Numbered from the stretch's first letter, positions 17,354 through 26,623 are shown. The stretch: 40,452 nucleotides of DNA from JAKLQR01 sp963753165 (GCA_963753165.1 CAVWBP010000016.1:1-40452), one strand, 5' to 3'. The notes: generated by a model not told the origin, from the sequence alone. Translations and numbers: made by a program.

Positions 17354-18153
17354 CTGCGCAGATTACCCTTGCACAGATCAATTTCTTGAAAGGGGACCCC
17401 CTCCGCCACATCGAACGGATCAGGGACACCATCACCCGTTACAAATCCTCCGACCTTATCGTGTTTCCCGAACTCATCCTCCACGGTCATCCCTCCCTCG
17501 AAGCTCCCGAGGGCATGCTCTACAGAAGGATGAAAAAATTCTATGCGGCCATCCATGATGAATCAGCAGATCTTTACCGATATGTAAAAGAGGCAGGCGC
17601 CCGGGTAATTCTCGGGGAGCTGAAAGGAAAGCCGGGCAGTTTCTCCAATGTTGCGACCTACATTGACAGAGACTCCATCCAGCATTATGTAAAAACCCAT
17701 GTACACTGGACTGAACATTTCACTCCGGGCAGAGAATTGAAACCTTTTCAAACGCCTCTCGGACCCGTCGGCATCACGATCTGCTTTGACGCTGCGTTTG
17801 CTGAAACATGGAGAGTGCTTGCACTCAAGGGAGCAAAGATTATCGTAAATATCTCAGCAGTGCCCAGGACGTTTTCTGCAGAGTACATGTGGAGGAGATG
17901 TGCCGGCGCTGCCATCTGTAATCAGGTGTTTGTCGTCTATGCAAACAGGCCGGGCGGATATTTCGGCGGCTGCAGCGCGATCTTCGGTCCGAAGGGCGAC
18001 GTAATTGCAAGCGTAAAGGAGGACGAAACCGTTCTCCAGGCCCGCATAGATCTTGATGAAGTGGACAGGTGGAGAGAAGAGGAACAAATATATCAGAACA
18101 GGCGCCCTCTCCTTGTACCGGGATATCAGCAGGACACATCCCGCAGGGGTTGA
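17350..18153 (+). CDS. carbon-nitrogen hydrolase (nitrilase superfamily)
   Basis: A 267-residue cytoplasmic hydrolase or amidase. The catalytic triad can be seen: E41 in VFPELILHG, K115 in YVKTHVHW and C145 in ITICFDAAFAE. The rest of the alpha-beta-beta-alpha sandwich follows, with INISAVPRTF-type text (IIVNISAVPRTF) and VVYANRPGGYFGGCSAIFGPKGD. Members hydrolyse amides or nitriles, or supply ammonia to synthetases. It overlaps the asparagine synthetase gene by 4 bp (ATGA), so the two products probably act on one pathway, perhaps one making and the other removing or transferring an amide. The exact substrate cannot be read from the sequence. Confidence 0.85.
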   Translation: MTAQITLAQINFLKGDPLRHIERIRDTITRYKSSDLIVFPELILHGHPSLEAPEGMLYRRMKKFYAAIHDESADLYRYVKEAGARVILGELKGKPGSFSNVATYIDRDSIQHYVKTHVHWTEHFTPGRELKPFQTPLGPVGITICFDAAFAETWRVLALKGAKIIVNISAVPRTFSAEYMWRRCAGAAICNQVFVVYANRPGGYFGGCSAIFGPKGDVIASVKEDETVLQARIDLDEVDRWREEEQIYQNRRPLLVPGYQQDTSRRG

Positions 18154-18257
18154 TCACCCGAAGGCCCCAATAACTCACCCCGTGACGGATATCGCAGGAG
18201 ACCGTCTGAAACCAACTATTCTGCATGAGAACCGCGGAATAAAAAAGGAGGCATAGA

Positions 18258-19592
18258 GTGCAAAGAATGTTATTTTCCCTGAAAAGTCAGCGGTTCCCCT
18301 ATGGAGCACTGGCACGCTCCCTTGTTCTCCTGGGTCTCATTCTGAGCCTGCTCTTCCCGGCCGGATGCACCAGGGAGAAGAAAAGCGATACAACGACCGT
18401 CCGTTTTGTGACCTGGAAGCCGAACCAGCCGGCGGTATGGGATGAAATAGTTGAACTCTTCGAAAAAGAACATCCTGATATCACCATCGAAAGAGAAGTC
18501 GGTCCTCATTCATCGACCGCGTTCCATGATCTTCTCACCCAGAAACTGAAGAACAAAAGCCCTGATGTCGATGTGTTCTTCATGGATGTGATATGGCCGC
18601 CCGAATTTGCTGCGGCAGGATGGGCCATGCCCCTGGACGAACTGTTCTCCGCGGGGGAGCAGGAGCAATTCCTGCACGGCCCGGTCATTGCAAATATCTA
18701 TAAGGACAAAATCTACGGGGTCCCTCTTTTCATCGACAGCGGGATGCTCTTCTACCGGAAAGACCTGCTCGACCGCTACGGATTCAGTCCTCCGAAAACC
18801 TGGGACGAGATGGTGAAACAAGCCGGAACAATCGTTGCCGGAGAATCGAAAAAGGGAACGGACATATACGGTTTTTCAGGACAGTTCAAACAGTACGAAG
18901 GACTGGTATGCAACATGCTCGAATATATCCTGAGCAATAACGGCCATATCCTGAATCCGGATACGGGCAACCCTGAAATCGCCGGAACCCCGGCCGTCCG
19001 GGCAATGCAATTCGTACGGGACAACATTGTGGGAGGAATCGCGACCGGAGGGGTGCTCACCTATGAGGAACCTGAATCGATAGCCCCGTTCATTGAGGGG
19101 AAGGTTGTGTTCCACAGAAACTGGCCGTATGCCTGGGAAGTCTCCAATAATCCTGAAAGGTCAAAGATTGCAGGGAAAGTGGCCATCACACGATTGCCGC
19201 ATTTCTCCGGGGGGAAAAGCTATGCGACACTCGGAGGCTGGCAGCTTGGAATCAGCAATTATTCCCGGAACAAGGATGCGGCCTGGAAATTCGTTCAGTT
19301 CTTGACCAGTGAGAGGATACAGAAACTCCTTGCATTAAACGCGGGCCTCGCTCCCACAAGAAAAGCCCTGTATGATGACGCGGAAATTCTCAGCCGGTAT
19401 CCCCAGTTTTCCGAAATGAAGGACGTATTCCTCACCGCATATCCGCGGCCGCGAAGCCCTCTGTACCCTGCGATATCAAATACCCTGCAGCGCTTTTTCA
19501 GTAAGATCATAACCGATCCGCATTCTGATATCGCGCGGGAAGCAAAGGCCGCTTCGCGGGAGATTGATAAAATTCTGGCGTTAACCCGATAG
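18258..19592 (+). CDS. ABC sugar importer, solute-binding lipoprotein
   Basis: A 444-residue periplasmic lipoprotein of the cluster-B carbohydrate-binding family (MalE/ThuE-like). The signal ends in lipobox FPAGC with C37 lipidated. Mature text is typical: VRFVTWKPNQPAVWDEIVELFEKEHPDITIEREV, then DVFFMDVIWPPEFAAAGWAMPLDELF and YGVPLFIDSGMLFYRKDLLDRYGFSPPKTWDEM. A late ATLGGWQLGISNYSRNKDAAWKFVQFL segment is also typical. The start is GTG 18258, with AAGGAGG at 18245-18251. It is the first gene of a complete importer (18258-22416). Neighbouring TreT, TreS and GlgE genes make trehalose or maltose the most likely ligand; that is inference from context. Confidence 0.9.
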   Translation: MQRMLFSLKSQRFPYGALARSLVLLGLILSLLFPAGCTREKKSDTTTVRFVTWKPNQPAVWDEIVELFEKEHPDITIEREVGPHSSTAFHDLLTQKLKNKSPDVDVFFMDVIWPPEFAAAGWAMPLDELFSAGEQEQFLHGPVIANIYKDKIYGVPLFIDSGMLFYRKDLLDRYGFSPPKTWDEMVKQAGTIVAGESKKGTDIYGFSGQFKQYEGLVCNMLEYILSNNGHILNPDTGNPEIAGTPAVRAMQFVRDNIVGGIATGGVLTYEEPESIAPFIEGKVVFHRNWPYAWEVSNNPERSKIAGKVAITRLPHFSGGKSYATLGGWQLGISNYSRNKDAAWKFVQFLTSERIQKLLALNAGLAPTRKALYDDAEILSRYPQFSEMKDVFLTAYPRPRSPLYPAISNTLQRFFSKIITDPHSDIAREAKAASREIDKILALTR

Positions 19593-19625
19593 GGGTCTGC
19601 CCTGGATTACGGAAAAAGAAATAGA

Positions 19626-20525
19626 ATGTTTTCTTCGTTGCGGGCCAGAGAGAACATGTTCGCGCTCTCACTGATAGCGCCCTGTTTTCTCTTCATTCTC
19701 ACGTTCGCATTCTACCCCATCGCATATTCTTTCTTCCTGAGCCTGCATAGAATAATAATAAGCCTTCCCGGACTGGAACAGCCGTTCATCTGGTTCGGGA
19801 ACTACAGGGAATTATTCCATGATAAAATCGCGCTGCAATCCCTCGTCAACACCTTCCTCTTTGTCTTCACCACAACGTTCTTCGAACTTCTCTTCGGTCT
19901 TGCCATTGCGCTCGCAATCAATAAACATTTCAGGGGAAGAGGGCTCGTGAGGGCCGCAGTCCTGATCCCATGGGCGATCCCCACCGTCGTCGCGTCGCAG
20001 ATGTGGCGGTTCATTTTCAACGACACCTACGGCCTGCTGAATTACGCATTCTTCGGTTCCGACACTGCGCGCTATCAGGCCTGGCTTGCCGACCCCCTGT
20101 TTGCCTTCCTCGCGATAGTCGCAGCAGATGTCTGGAAGACCTCTTCGTTTGCGGCCCTGATTATTCTTGCCGGGTTGCAGACGATACCCGACGAACTCTA
20201 CGATGCGGCAAAGATTGACGGGGCCACCGCATGGCAGAGGTTCATCAAGATAACGCTGCCGCTTGTAAAGCCTGCCCTGCTTATCGCCCTCCTGTTCAGG
20301 ACCATGGATGCCTTCAGGGTTTTCGATCTTGTGTTCGTAATGACCCAGGGCGGACCCGCAGATTCAACGAACGTCCTCCAGTTTTACGGGTACAAAAAGA
20401 TCTTCGCCGAAGGGCTCATGGGATACGGCTCGACGATCTCGGTCCTGGTGTTCTTCGTTACACTCCTCATCTCCCTTTTCTACCTGAAAATGATCGGGAC
20501 ACGGCTTTTCGGAGAGCGGTCATGA
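19626..20525 (+). CDS. ABC sugar importer, permease 1 (MalF/ThuF-like)
   Basis: A 299-residue inner-membrane permease with about six transmembrane helices. The EAA loop that docks on the ATPase is present: DELYDAAKIDGATAWQRFIKITLPLVKP. N-terminal text (LIAPCFLFILTFAFYPIAYSFFLSLHRI) and the segment VFDLVFVMTQGGPADSTNVLQFYGYKKIF are typical of sugar permeases. It begins 33 bp after the lipoprotein gene with a weak ribosome site and ends in a 4-bp overlap (ATGA at 20522-20525) with permease 2, so stoichiometric coupled expression is likely. Confidence 0.92.
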   Translation: MFSSLRARENMFALSLIAPCFLFILTFAFYPIAYSFFLSLHRIIISLPGLEQPFIWFGNYRELFHDKIALQSLVNTFLFVFTTTFFELLFGLAIALAINKHFRGRGLVRAAVLIPWAIPTVVASQMWRFIFNDTYGLLNYAFFGSDTARYQAWLADPLFAFLAIVAADVWKTSSFAALIILAGLQTIPDELYDAAKIDGATAWQRFIKITLPLVKPALLIALLFRTMDAFRVFDLVFVMTQGGPADSTNVLQFYGYKKIFAEGLMGYGSTISVLVFFVTLLISLFYLKMIGTRLFGERS

Positions 20526-21346
20526 GCAAAAGGTTAGAACGCGCAGGCTTCTGTTTCTTAACGCTGGTCATCGTATTTTTCAGCCTTCTGCCCTTTCTCT
20601 GGTTTCTCGATACCTCCCTGAAAACACAGAAGGAGGTCACCGCGACACCGCCTGAACTCTTTCCTGCCGGCTCGCTTTATTTCTATCAGTCAGCCATAGA
20701 GCACTACAACCTGCTCCATTATGTGAAAAACAGTGTAATAGTAGCGGGCGCCACCACACTCATCACCCTGATCATTGCGGTATTCGCAGGATATGCCCTG
20801 GCGCGGCTGAGGATAAAATACAAAGGGGTTATCATGGGAAGCCTCCTGCTCGTCTCTATGTTTCCCCAGATATCCATCGCAGGTCCTGTCTGGAAAATTC
20901 TCCAGTCTTTCGGATGGCTGAATACCTACCAGGGTCTCATACTCCCCTATGTCACGCTCACCCTGCCGCTCGGGGTATGGATACTGACAAGCTTCTTCAA
21001 AGAGCTGCCCGAGGAGCTGGAAAAGGCGGCACGGGTAGACGGGTGCAGTCATTTTCAGGCCCTCTTTAAAATTATTGTCCCCCTCGCCGCACCCGGGGTT
21101 TTCACCGCGGCCATACTGATCTTCATCTATGCCTGGAATGAGTTCTTCTTTGCGCTCCTCATCATGACTCAGCAGAAATACCAGACCCTCCCTGTTGGGA
21201 TCGCACTATTCCAGGGGCAATACACCATGCCGTGGGGCGAGATTGCCGCAGCATCGACAGTGGCGACAGTTCCTCTCGTCCTCCTCGTATTTCTTTTTCA
21301 GAAAAGAATCATCCGGGGCTTGTCAGCCGGGGCGGTGAAAGGATAA
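20522..21346 (+). CDS. ABC sugar importer, permease 2 (MalG/ThuG-like)
   Basis: A 274-residue inner-membrane permease. I place the start at ATG 20522 (MSKRLERAGFCFLTLVIVFF) because it overlaps the stop of permease 1; a longer frame from 20231 would add non-homologous sequence. Six helices are visible. The EAA loop is EELEKAARVDGCSHFQALFKIIVPLAAP. The sequence AWNEFFFALLIMTQQKYQTLPVGIALFQGQYTMPWGEIAAASTVATVP is a strong MalG-type signature. It forms the heterodimeric channel with permease 1 and is powered by the ATPase encoded next. Confidence 0.92.
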   Translation: MSKRLERAGFCFLTLVIVFFSLLPFLWFLDTSLKTQKEVTATPPELFPAGSLYFYQSAIEHYNLLHYVKNSVIVAGATTLITLIIAVFAGYALARLRIKYKGVIMGSLLLVSMFPQISIAGPVWKILQSFGWLNTYQGLILPYVTLTLPLGVWILTSFFKELPEELEKAARVDGCSHFQALFKIIVPLAAPGVFTAAILIFIYAWNEFFFALLIMTQQKYQTLPVGIALFQGQYTMPWGEIAAASTVATVPLVLLVFLFQKRIIRGLSAGAVKG

Positions 21347-21348
21347 CT

Positions 21349-22416
21349 ATGGCAGAAATACGGTTCGAAAAGGTTGCAAAGCGTTTCAGGCAGGTCTCTG
21401 TGATAAAAGAGCTGAATCTGACGATACAGGACGGCGAATTTTTCACGTTTGTCGGTCCCAGCGGGTGCGGGAAATCTACGCTTTTGAACATGATCGCCGG
21501 TCTGGAGCATGTTTCAGAAGGAAAAATACTATTTGATAATAAGGTCGTAAACGACCTTTCACCAAAGGACAGGGATATCGCCATGGTCTTCCAGAGTTAT
21601 GCGCTCTATCCGCATATGACCGTCTTCGAAAACATCGCCTTCCCGCTCCGCATGAAAAAAGTCCCCAAAAACAGAATTAGTGAAGAAGTAACGCGAATCT
21701 CCGGACTCCTCGGGCTCGCTGATCTCCTTCAGAGGAAACCGAAGGAACTCTCAGGCGGACAGAGACAGAGGGTCGCCCTCGGAAGGGCGTTAATCAGGAA
21801 ACCTGAAGTCTTTCTCATGGATGAACCGCTCTCGAACCTCGATGCGCGACTGAGGATCGGGATGAGGGCGGAACTGAAGAAGCTCCATCAGGAACTGCAT
21901 ATCACCACGGTATATGTGACGCACGACCAGTCAGAGGCGCTCAGTCTCTCGAACAGGATAGCAGTAATTCACCAGGGAGAGATACAGCAGTGCGGTGCAC
22001 CGCGAGAGGTATACGGAAAGCCTGCCAATGTCTTTGTCGGTGGTTTTATCGGAAGCCCGCCGATGAACTTCGTGCACGGTATCATAAGGAAGAAAACCCC
22101 TCTGGAGATAGAGTGCAACGGAAGGATATTTTCGCCCCCTGTTGAGCGGCATCCTGAATCAGACAAAGTGATCCTCGGCATCAGGCCCGAAGATATCCCC
22201 GTATCATCCGGTCAGACCGGTACGGGCATCGAAGGAACCGTGATGATTACAGAACCTGCAGGCTCTTTCAACTGGGTCGATATTGACTGGAACGGGAAGA
22301 CCATCAGGGGATACGCACCGGCAGATTCAGAGATGCAGGCCGGAACAAAGGCATGGTTGGAGTGGCCTTCCGACCGCATTCTCGTCTTCGATGCTGACTC
22401 CGAAAAACGCCTGTAG
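21349..22416 (+). CDS. ABC sugar importer ATPase (MalK/UgpC/MsmK type)
   Basis: A 355-residue cytoplasmic ATPase. Walker A is GPSGCGKST at 36-44, the Q-loop glutamine is in VFQSYALYPHM, the signature is LSGGQRQR at 134-141, Walker B with DE is VFLMDEP, and the H-loop is THDQ near 191-194. The C-terminal TOBE region (about 240-350) carries ILGIRPEDIPVSS. This domain is typical of MalK-like subunits, often a site for regulatory contacts. ATG 21349 was chosen because AAAGGA precedes it and family proteins start with a short MAEIRFEKVAKRF; a longer frame from 21232 is out of register with known N-termini. It lies 2 bp after permease 2. Confidence 0.93.
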   Translation: MAEIRFEKVAKRFRQVSVIKELNLTIQDGEFFTFVGPSGCGKSTLLNMIAGLEHVSEGKILFDNKVVNDLSPKDRDIAMVFQSYALYPHMTVFENIAFPLRMKKVPKNRISEEVTRISGLLGLADLLQRKPKELSGGQRQRVALGRALIRKPEVFLMDEPLSNLDARLRIGMRAELKKLHQELHITTVYVTHDQSEALSLSNRIAVIHQGEIQQCGAPREVYGKPANVFVGGFIGSPPMNFVHGIIRKKTPLEIECNGRIFSPPVERHPESDKVILGIRPEDIPVSSGQTGTGIEGTVMITEPAGSFNWVDIDWNGKTIRGYAPADSEMQAGTKAWLEWPSDRILVFDADSEKRL

Positions 22417-22431
22417 TATACTAACCTTACC

Positions 22432-24690
22432 ATGCTCCTGAAAAAGAAGAAAAATACCGGAGACCCTCCTTCTCAGGGCAGGAACCCCGGGAAAAAGGAA
22501 CGGGCAGGCTATCAGTTCGGCACACTCACAGGCGTTTTCACCCCGAATATTCTCACGATCCTCGGTGTCGTCATGTATCTCCGCTTCGGCTGGGTGCTCG
22601 GGAACGTCGGCCTCATTCCCACCCTGATTATCGTCACCATCTCGACCGCGATCACGTTTCTTACCGCGCTGTCCGTCTCGGCCCTTGCGACCAATATGAA
22701 GGTCCAGGGTGGAGGGGCATATTTTATGATCTCCCGCTCGCTCGGGATAGAGACCGGCGCGGCGATCGGTCTCCCGTTATTCCTGGCGCAGGCGCTGGGG
22801 ATATCATTCTATGTGGTCGGTTTTTCGGAATCTGTCGTGCAGATAGCCCCCCTGCTCGATATGAGAACGGTCGGGACGTTCACCCTGTTCGCGTTATTCC
22901 TCATTGCATTCAGGTCTGCTGACTTCGCGCTCAAAACACAATATATAATCATGCTGTTCATCGGCCTCTCGCTCATCTCATTTTTCATGGGCACCGGCGA
23001 GCGCCTCCTTCCGGTAACCCAGGAAACAGCTGTTCCGGACAAAGAACATTTCTGGGTGGTATTTGCGGTATTTTTCCCTGCGGTCACCGGGATACTCTCG
23101 GGGCTTTCCATGTCAGGCGATCTCAGGAATCCGGGAAAGGCCATCCCCTGGGGGACTCTCGGCGCGGTTGCATGCAGTTATGCGATTTATATGGCTATCC
23201 CCATTTTTTTTGTGAAGGTCGTTCAGGATACTCGTGTCCTGCTCATTGATTCCATGATCATGTACAAGATAGCGAGATGGGGCCAGTTCATACTCGCGGG
23301 GCTCTGGGGCGCTGCGCTTTCGAGCGCGCTCTCCTCCCTCCTCGCCGCTCCCCGGACACTCCAGGCCATCGCAAAAGACGGCATCGTCTTCCGGTTTATC
23401 GGAAAGGGCTTCGGGAAGAATCAGGACCCCTGGATCGCGATGCTGATAACCCTTATCCTTGCCCTTGGAGGGACAGTAGCCGGGGACCTCAACATGATCG
23501 CGCCTGTTCTCTCCATGTTCTTTTTAACCACATACGGTCTCCTGAATCTTTCCGCGGGTTTCGGCAGGCTTATCAACAGCCCTTCCTGGAGGCCGAAGTT
23601 CAGGGTGCACTGGGGTTTTTGTTTCATAGGGGCCTTCGGTTGTTTTGCGGTAATGTTCATGATCAATGCGGGAGCGACATTCATCGCCCTTTTTATCTCC
23701 GTCGCCGTATATGCGCTGATGAAAAGACGGCGACTCAGGGCGCGGTGGGGTGATATGAAATCCGGCATCCTCATGCTGCTGGTACAATTCAGCCTGCTCA
23801 AACTCTCGGCCAAAAAGCCGAACGTCGAGACCTGGAGGCCGAATATCCTCGTATTGAGCGGATCGCCAAAAGCGCGGTGGCATCTTATCGAACTGGCCGA
23901 TGCGATCTCTCACGGGTACGGATTGCTCACCGTGGTGTCTGTGCTCCCTGAAAAACATATCACGAGCGAACGGGAGGAAAATCTCGAACACGCGATAAAA
24001 AGTTACCTTGAAGAGAGGAAAATCAGGGCCTTTGTGAAAGTGTATCCTGCCCACGACCTGATCGGCGGGATAACCTCACTGGTCAGGGGATATGGATTCG
24101 GCCCGATTGAGCCGAATACGATAATCCTCGGGGAGATCGAGGAAGGCCAGAACTTTTCAGCCTTTGCCGGACTTATCAAAATGATGCACGAAGACAGGCG
24201 CAATGTCATTATCGTAAAGGAAGGAGACGCGCAGAGAGAGCTTCAGAAAGAACGGAGCATAGACGTATGGTGGGAGCAGAAGGGAAAGAATGCCGGACTG
24301 ATCCTGGCCCTCGCCCATCTCCTGAAAACAAGTCCTTCCTGGCTGAACGCAAAACTGGTACTCAAAACAGTCACAGATTCTCCGACAGAAATCCCGGACG
24401 TTGAACGCGGTCTTCGCCAGTTTATTGAACAGGGGAGGATTGATGCCGAAATCAAAACTGTTCCCATATGGGAATCAGGGGTCTTCGATACGATATCGAT
24501 GAATTCACGGGATGCGGATTTCGTATTCATCGGCCTCCGCCCTCCCGATATTCAGGATACAGCGGAAACGTACGGCGTATACATCAGGGACATCATGCAG
24601 AAAACACAGAAAATCCCGCTCGCCGCATATGTGTTGTCCTCCGAGGACATGGAGTTCAGAAAATTATTTTCGTCTCTCGAAGCATCCTAG
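22432..24690 (+). CDS. SLC12-like cation-chloride/amino-acid transporter
   Basis: A 752-residue inner-membrane protein of the APC superfamily. It opens with a soluble K-rich segment (about 35 residues), then GTLTGVFTPNILTILGVVMYLRFGWVLGNVG, the first helix of SLC12 (cation-chloride cotransporter) proteins. About twelve helices follow, including KVQGGGAYFMISRSLG, GISFYVVGFSESV and FPAVTGILSGLSMSGDLRNPGKAIPWGT. The C-terminal 280 residues are cytoplasmic and begin RPNILVLSGSPKARWHLIELADAISHGYGLL, again SLC12-like. Function: probably ion symport with Cl- or uptake of amino acids. Its position after the ABC importer and near ClC suggests salt balance. Only 15 bp separate it from the ATPase gene. 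Confidence 0.85.
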   Translation: MLLKKKKNTGDPPSQGRNPGKKERAGYQFGTLTGVFTPNILTILGVVMYLRFGWVLGNVGLIPTLIIVTISTAITFLTALSVSALATNMKVQGGGAYFMISRSLGIETGAAIGLPLFLAQALGISFYVVGFSESVVQIAPLLDMRTVGTFTLFALFLIAFRSADFALKTQYIIMLFIGLSLISFFMGTGERLLPVTQETAVPDKEHFWVVFAVFFPAVTGILSGLSMSGDLRNPGKAIPWGTLGAVACSYAIYMAIPIFFVKVVQDTRVLLIDSMIMYKIARWGQFILAGLWGAALSSALSSLLAAPRTLQAIAKDGIVFRFIGKGFGKNQDPWIAMLITLILALGGTVAGDLNMIAPVLSMFFLTTYGLLNLSAGFGRLINSPSWRPKFRVHWGFCFIGAFGCFAVMFMINAGATFIALFISVAVYALMKRRRLRARWGDMKSGILMLLVQFSLLKLSAKKPNVETWRPNILVLSGSPKARWHLIELADAISHGYGLLTVVSVLPEKHITSEREENLEHAIKSYLEERKIRAFVKVYPAHDLIGGITSLVRGYGFGPIEPNTIILGEIEEGQNFSAFAGLIKMMHEDRRNVIIVKEGDAQRELQKERSIDVWWEQKGKNAGLILALAHLLKTSPSWLNAKLVLKTVTDSPTEIPDVERGLRQFIEQGRIDAEIKTVPIWESGVFDTISMNSRDADFVFIGLRPPDIQDTAETYGVYIRDIMQKTQKIPLAAYVLSSEDMEFRKLFSSLEAS

Positions 24691-24887
24691 AGTGCAGACA
24701 ACCATAGTCACTGCAAGAAACAAGACCTGTCCTTGAACCCTTTTTCCGCTGAATGCTTTGATAATCAATAAGTCAGCGGAGATTGAGCTTCCTGCAGAAA
24801 ATAAACTAAAAGCTTGACAAGTTTACTTTTAATCAGTAAAGTATACTTATGATAGTTTAAGTTTACTTTCATTGTGAAGGAAAAGAA
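24691..24887. other. intergenic region ahead of the Fic gene
   Basis: About 200 bp. It holds an inverted repeat TCCGCTGA/TCAGCGGA (24745-24752 and 24773-24780, 20-bp loop, no T-run) and then the Fic promoter with iterated operator boxes, described separately. The SLC12-like gene ends at its left edge and no terminator is evident. Confidence 0.5.
24814..24869 (+). promoter_or_regulatory. Fic promoter with three operator boxes at exact 20-bp spacing
   Basis: TTGACA at 24814-24819 is a -35, with TAAAGT at 24837-24842 at 17-bp spacing as a weak -10 (TATACT at 24842-24847 is a stronger but distant one). Three copies of AAGTWTACTT begin at 24819, 24839 and 24859, period exactly 20 bp. The middle copy, AAGTATACTT, is a perfect palindrome. 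Boxes overlap the -35 and -10 and lie between promoter and ATG, so binding would block transcription. The encoded Fic protein has a C-terminal winged-helix segment that could be the binding protein. Confidence 0.75.
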
Positions 24888-26022
24888 ATGTATATAGAGA
24901 CATTTAAAGCAGGCCGACTGGAAAAAGGGTTAAGTTACCGCTACTTTGTGCCTGAGCTGATTAACCGGCAATGGGAGTGGAAAGCCCCCCAGCTCAGTAC
25001 GCTGCTCGAAAAAGCATCTATCAGTCTGGGTGAGCTTAACTCCTTTGCGCGACTTGTCCCAAATATCGATCTTTTTATTCAGCTGCATGTCACCAAAGAG
25101 GCTGTTATATCGAGCAGAATTGAAGGCACTCGGACCAACATCGATGAGGCCTTAATGCCTGAAGAGGAAATCAGCCCTGCACGACGGAATGACTGGCTTG
25201 AAGTGCGCAATTATTCCGAGGCCATGAAAAATGCCATAAAGGAATTGGAGCAACTCCCGCTTTCATCAAGACTTTTATGCAAAGCCCATGAAAGACTGCT
25301 CTCCGGGGTAAGAGGAGAGCATAAAATGCCCGGCGAATTCCGGCGCAGTCAAAACTGGATCGGAGGGGCAAGCCTGAACGACGCCATTTTTATCCCACCT
25401 GCGCATATCTATATAAATGAATTGATGGGCGATCTCGAAAATTTCCTGCATAATGAAAGCATCCATGTGCCGGCACTGATGCGTATCGGTATTGCCCATT
25501 ACCAGTTTGAAACCATACATCCGTTTTTAGACGGCAATGGAAGAATAGGCCGTCTTCTGATTACCCTCTATCTGGTAAGCCAAAAAATATTACATCAGCC
25601 GTTGCTTTACCTCTCTGCCTTCTTTGAGAAAAACAGGAGTCTGTATTACGACAATCTGACACGTGTACACGAAAAAAATGATCTGATACACTGGCTGAAG
25701 TACTTTTTAACCGGAGCTAGACGAAACAGCCCGACAGGCATCCAAAACCCTCTCGGAAATTTTAAAACTGAAAGAGCAGCTCGAAAACAGATTGCATGAG
25801 AGAGCGGGCAGACGGACCCCTTCGTCGCTTGTTTTGCTCACGCACTTGTTTAAGGAGCCTATTATTAGCGTGAAGCAGGCGGAGAGGATATGCGACCTGA
25901 GTAAAAAAGCGGCTAACGATCTGGTTAGTCTATTTGTAAAGCAGGGCATCCTGAAGGAAATAAGCGGAAAGACCCGTTATCGTCTTTTCCTCTTTGCAAC
26001 GTATCTGGAGTTATTTAAATGA
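24888..26022 (+). CDS. Fic family AMPylase with C-terminal winged helix, frameshifted
   Basis: A protein of about 377 residues. The Fic core HPFLDGNGRIGR is at 211-222 with all key residues. An N-terminal inhibitory motif, SSRIEG at 75-80 (S/TxxxEG, E79), marks it as class II, self-inhibited. The typical N-terminus is TNIDEALMPEEE. After residue 276 the frame breaks: one extra base near 25717 (GGAGCTAGAC). Without it the text reads LTGVDETARQASKTLSEILKLKEQLENRLHERAG, then a DNA-binding winged helix (FKEPIISVKQAERICDLSKKAANDLVSLFVKQGILKEISGKTRYRLF). Fic transfers AMP to protein targets; this form probably also binds its own promoter, where three boxes recur. It lies at the edge of the accessory zone. 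Confidence 0.87.
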
Positions 26023-26026
26023 ACCG

Positions 26027-26038
26027 GACATTAATGTC
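26027..26038. repeat. short perfect palindrome just after the Fic stop
   Basis: GACATTAATGTC lies five bases after the TGA of the Fic gene. It is a perfect 12-bp palindrome with no T-run after it. It could be a protein-binding site or a coincidence in A/T-rich DNA. Confidence 0.35.
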
Positions 26039-26125
26039 GTTTATGCTCCACAACCCCTTGTGTACTTTTTTGAAAATAAATAAAATTTAAATTGCAATAA
26101 ACATGTCTGCCCCTCGTCCAAGTCC

Positions 26126-26146
26126 TATGCTAAGAAAATAGACCTG
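26126..26146. repeat. 21-bp direct repeat, left copy
   Basis: Runs from TATGCTAAG through AAAATAGACCTG. An identical copy lies at 27164-27184 in the same orientation. The two bracket the AbrB/PIN pair, about 1.04 kb apart. Sequence after the repeat differs (ACAC here, TCCCC there). Confidence 0.7.
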
Positions 26147-26191
26147 ACACTTTTGATTCTCCTCTCAGATTCTGGATATGGGTCCTTATCA

Positions 26192-26623
26192 TCACAACGG
26201 AGTTTTTGTTTCCACGCCCTCAATATGCTTAAAATGTTTCTTGTCAAAGGTGTAGATTGTCTTAATGCCCCGGGCTTTTGCGAATTCGATAATCCATGCG
26301 TCCACAAGGTCGATATTGCTCGTTCTGTAAAGCTTTAAGGCGGCATTTATCAAGGGCTTTTCATTGACCTCAACGCCCGGCGTATCCATAATGGCGGAGA
26401 CCAATCCTGCAATATCGCCTTCTGCCATTTGATAGAAGCTCTCCAGCACCCATACAAGCTCAGCGACCACGATTGAAGGCACCACAATTTGCAACTCTCC
26501 CTTGAGCGCCCTTTCCAGGAGACTGTCGACTGCGGCGGCCTTCTGAGGATCGTCATCGGTGAGGTAACGGACAAAAAGGTTGGTGTCGAGAACTACCTTC
26601 TTATCGCTTTCCAACGAGGGCAA
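26192..26623 (-). CDS. PIN-domain toxin (VapC-like)
   Basis: A 143-residue PIN-domain endoribonuclease. The acidic residues are in place: D13 (VVLDTN), E55 (VAELVW), D105 and D108 (NIDLVDAW), and D127 (TFDKKHF). This toxin should therefore be catalytically competent, unlike the VapC at 5100-5525. The partner antitoxin gene is upstream on the same strand and overlaps by 23 bp, so the toxin is translated from within the antitoxin message. Family members cut tRNA or other RNAs under stress. The pair lies in a gene-poor zone bracketed by 21-bp direct repeats. Confidence 0.9.
   Translation of the reverse strand: MPSLESDKKVVLDTNLFVRYLTDDDPQKAAAVDSLLERALKGELQIVVPSIVVAELVWVLESFYQMAEGDIAGLVSAIMDTPGVEVNEKPLINAALKLYRTSNIDLVDAWIIEFAKARGIKTIYTFDKKHFKHIEGVETKTPL

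Noticed and set aside
24745..24780. Inverted repeat after the SLC12-like gene as its terminator
   Set aside because: The stem has a 20-base loop and no T-run follows on either strand.
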